DNA from: Myxococcota bacterium
GTDB taxonomy: Bacteria > Myxococcota_A > Polyangia > HGW-17
Length of the DNA stretch: 10,008 nucleotides
Assembly (NCBI GenBank): GCA_018821745.1
Contig: JAHJLU010000294.1
Span: 1-10,008, forward strand
Reading direction: 5' to 3'
In this document: positions 5,784 to 10,008 of the stretch, one piece after another
Layout of the letters: every line of letters starts with the position of its first letter
Numbering within the stretch: position 1 is the first letter of the stretch
Notes under the pieces: generated by a model
Databases searched by the model: none
Told to the model about the DNA's origin: nothing
What the model saw: only the letters and a program-made list of their open reading frames with translations
Program-made: the position numbers and the translations under genes

Positions 5784-6746
5784 TCATGTCAACTCCCGGA
5801 TTACGGCGCGGGCGATCCGCTCGCTGTAGCACTCTTCGGGCCAGCGACTTTGGGGGCTCCAGCCCTTGTAGAAGCGGTGAAAATCCGTCCATGCGAGGGG
5901 AAAGAGTGGTCTCCACTGGGCCTCCACGGCGCGACCGGAGATGGAACTTTGGTGACGCTCAAGGGCCGCTGAGAGGGAAGCAAAATAGCTGTCGAGGAGA
6001 TCGGCCTCCCATGCCTCAAACTCGTCCTCCGAGAGGCAGCTGCCTATAAAATAGGCCACATCCTTCATGCCGCATCCGCCACCCACATACTGGAAATCCA
6101 CCGCCGCCACGGCCTCCCCCGAGGGCGAAAAGCAGAAGTTGGCGAGCTTCGCGTCGCCATGCACAAAGGTCTGAAAGGGGGCTGCGCTCAGCCTCGCGTC
6201 AATTTTCCCCGCCACACGCTTGAGGCGAGTATCCGTGAGCGCGTTCAACTCATCGGGTCTGGTGGCCAGATGCCAGTAGGTGCCCCTCTTCCAGAGCGCT
6301 GTCGGAGTGCACCCCATGAAGGTGGCGTGAAAATGTGCCAGCCAGGAGAGGCACAGGAACATTTCGTCCGGGGAGAGGGAATAGCGTCGACGGGAGAACC
6401 CGACGACATCAAGATCCTCCATGACAATAAGCACTTCCTCTCCTTGTCTGGCGATGGCCAGAGCGTGGGGAACCCGGCAGCCCTCGCCGCACCGGTGGCT
6501 GTAGTTCTCGTACCAGGAGGTCTCCACCCCATAGGATCTAAGCTTTCGTTCGTGGGATCGACTCCCCGCTTTTTTACTCCGGGGAAATCGAACGTGCTTC
6601 ACCACCACGCTGGGCGAAGTGGCGCCTCCCAGTTTGACCCGGAGAATCTCCCCGTATCCGCTCCAAAGCTCCTGAATACTCTCCATCTCCTCCACAGCTT
6701 TCGCCTGTGAGGAGGAGAGGATCGTCTCAAGAAAATATCTATTCAT
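5784..6746 (-). CDS. CHK/ecdysteroid-kinase-like small-molecule phosphotransferase
   Basis: The 320-residue product has the protein-kinase-like fold of aminoglycoside and choline phosphotransferases. Visible landmarks are the ATP-binding Lys in VVVKHV (K50), an Arg/Glu-rich helix with HERKLRSYGVETSWYENY (E67 and E75), the hinge VMEDLD (108-113), the catalytic loop VHGDAKLANFCF (H196, D198, N203) and the metal-binding segment VDFQYVGG (D217), followed by GMKDVAYFIG. DFQ plus a downstream DxxYF-type segment points to the CHK/ecdysteroid-kinase-like branch rather than classical APH enzymes. It should transfer phosphate from ATP to a hydroxyl of a small molecule in the cytoplasm; the substrate is unknown. 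AAGGGA about 8 bp before the ATG supports the start. It is the last gene of a four-gene minus-strand cluster, 49 bp after the preceding gene. No clear terminator follows. Confidence 0.85.
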   Translation of the reverse strand: MNRYFLETILSSSQAKAVEEMESIQELWSGYGEILRVKLGGATSPSVVVKHVRFPRSKKAGSRSHERKLRSYGVETSWYENYSHRCGEGCRVPHALAIARQGEEVLIVMEDLDVVGFSRRRYSLSPDEMFLCLSWLAHFHATFMGCTPTALWKRGTYWHLATRPDELNALTDTRLKRVAGKIDARLSAAPFQTFVHGDAKLANFCFSPSGEAVAAVDFQYVGGGCGMKDVAYFIGSCLSEDEFEAWEADLLDSYFASLSAALERHQSSISGRAVEAQWRPLFPLAWTDFHRFYKGWSPQSRWPEECYSERIARAVIRELT

Positions 6747-6795
6747 ACATAAATCCCTTGTGAGATATGCGGTCTACGCCGTGCATAAGTGCCCT

Positions 6796-7521
6796 TCAAT
6801 TATTTTCTTTCTCTTTCTCTTCTGCCTGTTGTTTTTCAAAGGCCTTCTTCATCTCTTCCCGGATGTACTGCCCATACTCCTTCGCCTCCTCCTCACCAAG
6901 CAGCGCGACCGTCGCCTCCCTGTCCCGCTTGTAAACCTTTCCCCCTTCGGCCCTCGCCTCAGTTTCCGTGAGCTCGCCCCGCTGGAGTCGCTGGAAATTC
7001 TTCCGGTGGGTCTCAAACCCGCTCTCGATTATGGAATGCATTTTTTTGGCCACCTCTTCACTGACATTTTTGTCTTCAATATAGCGGTTGGCGGCGCTGA
7101 CCATGCCCGTCTCAAGAGTGTCCATGAACTTGTGAAACTTCTGGGCCTTCTTGCTCTTCTCATCATCGATATAATCACCCACTTTTTTCGCCGAGAGCTT
7201 CTCCGCCAGTGCCTTGGCTTTTTGAGCGATCAGTCTCTCAAGGGCGGCATCATTTATCTGTTTGCTCCTACTACGATGGTCAGGGTTTAGCGAATCAGCC
7301 TTTGAGGCACCCATGGAACCACCGGAGCGCGGAGCATTGGCCGTCACCGACTCCTTCTCCTCTTCGCATGTCCTGAGGGCCTCCTTGCACCTGCCATGAG
7401 CCTGGCGTGTCTTCTTCGAGCCCGAATAGACCTTGTACCAACCCACGGCCGCCAGTGTCAGGGAGAGCATCATGGCGACCCAGAGAATCACCAGGGGTTT
7501 GCTGTCGTTTTTGGAATCCAT
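6796..7521 (-). CDS. Membrane-anchored, highly charged helical protein
   Basis: The 241-residue product has a single N-terminal membrane segment (about residues 8-28, PLVILWVAMMLSLTLAAVGW), a short region with two Cys (RCKEALRTC), a Ser/Gly/Lys linker, and then a long, almost entirely helical Lys/Glu-rich domain ending in EKQQAEEKEKENN. The topology is probably N-in with the helical part in the periplasm. The stretch with GELTETEARAEGGKVYKRDREATVALLGEEEAKEY resembles the helical-hairpin pattern of Spy/CpxP or metal-resistor-like periplasmic proteins, but only loosely, and the LTxxQ motif is absent. Two ATG codons stand in tandem; GGAGGG is 5 bp from the second (7521) but only 2 bp from the first (7524), so the second is preferred. 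It follows the lipoprotein gene by 45 bp. Confidence 0.78.
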   Translation of the reverse strand: MDSKNDSKPLVILWVAMMLSLTLAAVGWYKVYSGSKKTRQAHGRCKEALRTCEEEKESVTANAPRSGGSMGASKADSLNPDHRSRSKQINDAALERLIAQKAKALAEKLSAKKVGDYIDDEKSKKAQKFHKFMDTLETGMVSAANRYIEDKNVSEEVAKKMHSIIESGFETHRKNFQRLQRGELTETEARAEGGKVYKRDREATVALLGEEEAKEYGQYIREEMKKAFEKQQAEEKEKENN

Positions 7522-7566
7522 CATAACCCTCCCAAGGCATGGGTGGAGAGAATAGGAGTCTCTCGC

Positions 7567-8316
7567 TCACTGCGCCTGCTGATGTCGCAGGACTGTCGTC
7601 TTTTTAGCACTAAAGAGGGTGAGGGTCTTTCCCTTTTTCGAATAGGAGTGAACAAACAGAGTGGGGATTTTCCGTTTGCGGATATCCCCCAGGGGTAACC
7701 TGCCGGCGGCAGCCGAAGTAAATGAGAAGTCATCAATACGCGCGGCGTTTTCGAACATGCCAAAGGAGTAAACCACGTGCTTTCCCAAGGCGTTCTTCCC
7801 CTGCCTGGTAACGAGGAGCGTGGTGGCATCCCACTGCACCTTGGGTGCGGCGGTGGGGGTGAATCCCTCGGGGAGGGACTCGTTCTCCTTGAGCACAAAA
7901 TAGGTGGACCCGCTGATGACTGAGGTGACGTGCATGTCACCGATCTTGAACACACAGAGCTGGCGCGCCGCGTTGAAGTAGACCATTCGCTTTCCGTAGC
8001 TGTGCCATAAAACTGAGGTCCCCCCGGGGATCATAACGGGCTTTTTCACCAGTTTCGTGATCTCCTCGGCGTTCTCCGCAGGTTCGGCCTTCTGCGTTAC
8101 ACGATACCCCCAGAGATTTTTGTATGCTATTGGGCGCTTCCCCCAAAGGTCCAGCGATGAACCGCTCACCTTTGAATCAGCTGCCGCGCCTGCGGGCTTC
8201 ACGGTGGGTGCAGCATTGCCCCGGCCACCTTTTGCCTCTCGGGTTGTGGTGGGGGCAGGCGTACAACCAGCCGCAAAGGTGATGCTCAGTATTGTGAAGA
8301 TCAAGCCTCTTTTCAC
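7567..8316 (-). CDS. Predicted lipoprotein of unknown function
   Basis: The 249-residue product begins MKRGLIFTILSITFAAGC, a textbook lipoprotein signal with lipobox FAAGC and lipidated Cys18. A low-complexity linker rich in Thr, Pro, Ala and Gly (about 19-55) leads to a domain of roughly 190 residues with alternating hydrophobic patterns suggesting beta strands (SVLWHSYGKRMVYFNAAR, then STYFVLKENESLPEGF). I do not recognise the family. The frame is open from a GTG at 8337, but GTG at 8316 has GGAGG 6 bp upstream and makes a much better signal peptide. It starts 17 bp after the stop of the TPR-like gene, strongly suggesting co-transcription. Confidence 0.8.
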   Translation of the reverse strand: MKRGLIFTILSITFAAGCTPAPTTTREAKGGRGNAAPTVKPAGAAADSKVSGSSLDLWGKRPIAYKNLWGYRVTQKAEPAENAEEITKLVKKPVMIPGGTSVLWHSYGKRMVYFNAARQLCVFKIGDMHVTSVISGSTYFVLKENESLPEGFTPTAAPKVQWDATTLLVTRQGKNALGKHVVYSFGMFENAARIDDFSFTSAAAGRLPLGDIRKRKIPTLFVHSYSKKGKTLTLFSAKKTTVLRHQQAQ

Positions 8317-8333
8317 CCGGTGCCTCCGTTTTC

Positions 8334-9536
8334 TCACATGTTTGAATAAATTGCATAGGCCATACCACCGAGGGTGGCGGCTATGGAAAACCCCACGACC
8401 AGGACAATGAAGAGCCCCTCACGGTCATGCAGTATCGACCCGGCTTTTTTAGCGGCCAAAGGCACGGGACAGCCCGCCTGCCGGCATGCTTCTTTGATGG
8501 ATCCCGCGATCTCCCGGCGTTTCTGTTTGTCCTGTTCGTGCGCAAGGCATCGCTCCAGCAGCTCCACCAGCTCTTGATAATAGCCCGCCTCTCGCATCAC
8601 CTCGGCTGCCAGTTTGGCAATATCTGGGTCGAACAGGTTTGCCAGACTTCGCTGGAAGGCGTCGATGGCCCGGTCGGGCTTGCCCTGCTTGACAAACTGC
8701 TTTCCGATCAGCGCGTAGAGTTGACCTTGCCCAGGATACGCCACCGTCGCACGCTCCGCCACGCGCTGAGCGTCTTCAAGGCGATTGGCATCCCGGAGCG
8801 TCCGAACGAGGAAGTCAAAGGTGCGGTACAGGGCGTTGGGCTGCTCCACCGCGCGAAGACCTGTGGAAATTGCGCGGGTTAATCCCTTGTCATCCTCTTC
8901 CTGGTCCTGGCTATAGTTGTCCTGAACTACTTGATACCATGCGTAGGCATCCTCGGGATGCTCAGCTACGCACGCGTTGAAATATTCCTTGCGTCGAGAA
9001 GCAACCAGCGTGTTGATAGCATCGGGAATCTCAGCTCCACTATGCCCCAGCGCCTCAAGCTTCTTCTGGACCTGTGGAAAATCTCCCCACCAGAAGGCGT
9101 AGACGGCAAGCTCATGCTCGCCCAACCCCTCAAGGGCCTCTCCGATGAGAGTCAGCGTACGCTCACTCATGTCCGACTCCCCCCCAACCATGTTGCTGTC
9201 CGAAAGCACAAAAAAGGCGTCGAGGATATTCCCGGTGCTCAGGGACTCCAGCCCTCTCCTGACGTCAAGGAGTGTCTCCTGGTTTTCCACGTCCCCTACT
9301 TTCACACTGTACCGGTACAAATGTCCGATAATATCCAGGGTTCTCTCCACATCTTTCTCACGGATCGCCGTCAGGGCAAACTCAGTGATCGCTTCATCAT
9401 CACAATCGTCAAACTCATCAGGATCCCTGGGCCACTCCTTGCCGGGTTCACGGTTTATCCTGACCGTGGCTGAACGGTGCTGAACACCGGGGGAAGATTG
9501 TACCTTGCTGTCGCCTGGAAACTCCATTTTTGTCAC
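8334..9536 (-). CDS. Tail-anchored TPR-like protein
   Basis: The 400-residue product has no signal peptide, an acidic N-terminal region (EFDDCDDEAITEFA), and a mostly helical body. About residues 236-330 look like degenerate tetratricopeptide repeats (LEDAQRVAERATVAYPGQGQLYALIG, then GKPDRAIDAFQRSLAN). A single hydrophobic segment near the C-terminus (about 375-396) ends in MAYAIYSNM, so the body is probably cytoplasmic and the protein is tail-anchored in the inner membrane. TPRs typically bind partner proteins. The frame is open upstream to 9710, but that extension would cover a promoter; GTG at 9536 follows AGGAGG with a 4-bp gap, and ATG at 9527 (13-bp gap) is the alternative. It heads the four-gene cluster. 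Confidence 0.78.
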   Translation of the reverse strand: MTKMEFPGDSKVQSSPGVQHRSATVRINREPGKEWPRDPDEFDDCDDEAITEFALTAIREKDVERTLDIIGHLYRYSVKVGDVENQETLLDVRRGLESLSTGNILDAFFVLSDSNMVGGESDMSERTLTLIGEALEGLGEHELAVYAFWWGDFPQVQKKLEALGHSGAEIPDAINTLVASRRKEYFNACVAEHPEDAYAWYQVVQDNYSQDQEEDDKGLTRAISTGLRAVEQPNALYRTFDFLVRTLRDANRLEDAQRVAERATVAYPGQGQLYALIGKQFVKQGKPDRAIDAFQRSLANLFDPDIAKLAAEVMREAGYYQELVELLERCLAHEQDKQKRREIAGSIKEACRQAGCPVPLAAKKAGSILHDREGLFIVLVVGFSIAATLGGMAYAIYSNM

Positions 9537-9540
9537 ACCG

Positions 9541-9546
9541 CCTCCT
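9541..9546 (-). promoter_or_regulatory. Ribosome-binding site that decides the TPR-like gene start
   Basis: AGGAGG on the minus strand is a perfect Shine-Dalgarno core. It sits 4 bp before a GTG codon (9536) and 13 bp before an ATG (9527) in the same frame, and excludes the much longer upstream extension of this frame. Confidence 0.7.
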
Positions 9547-9580
9547 GTAGGAAATAAAAAAACCAGATCAATAGCCTGCG

Positions 9581-9608
9581 ATACTATCAGGATCCCATGA
9601 CAGGTCAA
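9581..9608 (-). promoter_or_regulatory. Promoter of the four-gene cluster
   Basis: On the minus strand TTGACC (9608-9603, 5 of 6 to consensus) is followed after 16 bp by TAGTAT (9586-9581, 4 of 6). Transcription would start near 9574, leaving a leader of about 38 nt that contains the AGGAGG site. No clear operator is visible. Confidence 0.6.
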
Positions 9609-9842
9609 GCGCCCACTCGCGGGGCCCGGGAGAATGTGGGGAAAGTCAGATAACTCTGAAACAACCCTTTCATGCAGTTCCGCCTGGAGACCATCTACCT
9701 TTTCTCCCACTCCCTGGTGGCAGGGCGGCTTGCTTCGCCCCCTTTTTCACGGTACATAAGGTCCCTCCGGATTTCTTCCAGGAGAGTGAGGTCCGCAGGG
9801 CAGAAGACTCGATTTCATGGTGGAAAGGGCAGGTGGATGGAA

Positions 9843-10008
9843 TCAGGGGCACTGGTCGGCCCAGGCGGTGATGGTGTCCTGGCGGGTGTAGCGGCCCTGG
9901 GAGTATCCGTAGCGGTTGTCCATCTCGGAACAGTCCTGGAGCTTCTCCACGGTGTCCCAGGTGCCCCGGGTGAACTTGTAATAGAACCATTTGCCCCGGG
10001 GGAGGAGC
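9843..10008 (-). CDS. C-terminal fragment of a protein with a starch-binding-like (CBM20-type) domain, partial
   Basis: The last 54 residues of a minus-strand gene that continues beyond the window end at TGA (9845-9843). The frame has strongly G/C-rich third positions and reads KWFYYKFTRGTWDTVEKLQD, then EMDNRYGY and DTITAWADQCP. The pattern YKFTRGxWxTVE, about ten residues, E-x-x-NR, and a final stretch with W-x-D matches the C-terminal half of CBM20/CBM48-like beta-sandwich domains found in amylases, secreted esterases and related proteins. In those domains YKFTRG is a central strand and the protein or domain often ends shortly after W-x-D. The domain would bind a polysaccharide or serve as an accessory fold; the upstream catalytic part, if any, is not visible. 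Two Cys (DCSEM and DQCP) suggest a secreted protein with a disulphide. Confidence 0.65.
   Translation of the reverse strand, partial: LLPRGKWFYYKFTRGTWDTVEKLQDCSEMDNRYGYSQGRYTRQDTITAWADQCP

Larger units (their letters stand above)
9537..9842. other. Intergenic region upstream of the four-gene cluster
   Basis: These 306 bases separate the end of the CBM-like gene from the TPR-like gene. Apart from the promoter and ribosome-binding site listed, I see no gene. The open frames here are extensions or out-of-frame readings. I see no clear terminator for the gene entering from the right. A short sequence at 9804-9821 resembles one at 5194-5214. Confidence 0.6.

Noticed and set aside
6159..6710. 183-codon plus-strand open frame
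   Set aside because: Antisense to the CHK-type kinase with its recognisable HGD...N and DFQ motifs.
8931..9473. 180-codon plus-strand open frame
   Set aside because: Antisense to the TPR-like gene, which has a promoter, a ribosome-binding site and helical-repeat character.
9670..9990. 106-codon minus-strand open frame with an ATG
   Set aside because: It is out of frame with the CBM-like tail over the same bases, and its Pro/His/Arg/Gly-rich composition is typical of a shadow frame.

Overview
The window looks like a chromosomal stretch of a moderately GC-rich Gram-negative bacterium, most probably a deltaproteobacterium in the broad sense (Myxococcota or Bradymonadia type). The reasons are four predicted secreted or envelope-anchored proteins in 10 kb, a very Cys-rich Sel1/Hcp-type repeat lipoprotein, an Asp-rich linker behind a lipoprotein-like signal, and many small families with no clear assignment. 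The taxonomic placement is inference. No tRNA, rRNA or CRISPR array is visible.

Left part (1-1995): positions 1-68 look like the terminal region of an IS21-type insertion sequence whose body lies outside the window: two and a half copies of a 21-bp unit, then a possible element end. After about 400 bases without a gene comes an AbiE (type IV) toxin-antitoxin module on the minus strand: antitoxin AbiEi (1127-1735) overlaps toxin AbiEii (477-1130) by 4 bp. The toxin stops right after its third conserved motif and seems to have lost its C-terminal region. A 16-bp imperfect inverted repeat covers the antitoxin start and the DNA just upstream, fitting an autoregulatory operator. A GC-rich hairpin beyond the toxin may be the operon terminator.

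Middle part (1996-5783): two divergent envelope genes share a roughly 240-bp promoter region. On the minus strand is a predicted lipoprotein of about 596 residues made of 15 Sel1-like repeats, each with a Cys pair. On the plus strand (4030-5181) is a Cys-rich secreted protein with an Asp-rich linker. Then come 600 bases without a convincing intact gene, where a long stop-free but start-free minus-strand frame hints at a decayed gene.

Right part (5784-9536): a compact minus-strand cluster, probably one operon from a recognisable promoter near 9574-9608. Its order is a tail-anchored TPR-like protein, a lipoprotein, a membrane-anchored helical protein and a small-molecule kinase of the CHK/ecdysteroid-kinase-like type. 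Gaps are 17, 45 and 49 bp. A cytoplasmic TPR protein, two envelope proteins and a soluble kinase together do not match a pathway I recognise. At the right edge (9843-10008) is the C-terminal tail of a protein that runs out of the window and resembles a starch-binding (CBM20-like) beta-sandwich domain.

Several starts were moved inward from the longest reading frame because ribosome-binding sites, signal peptides or a promoter point to a later codon (4030, 3786, 7521, 8316 and 9536).
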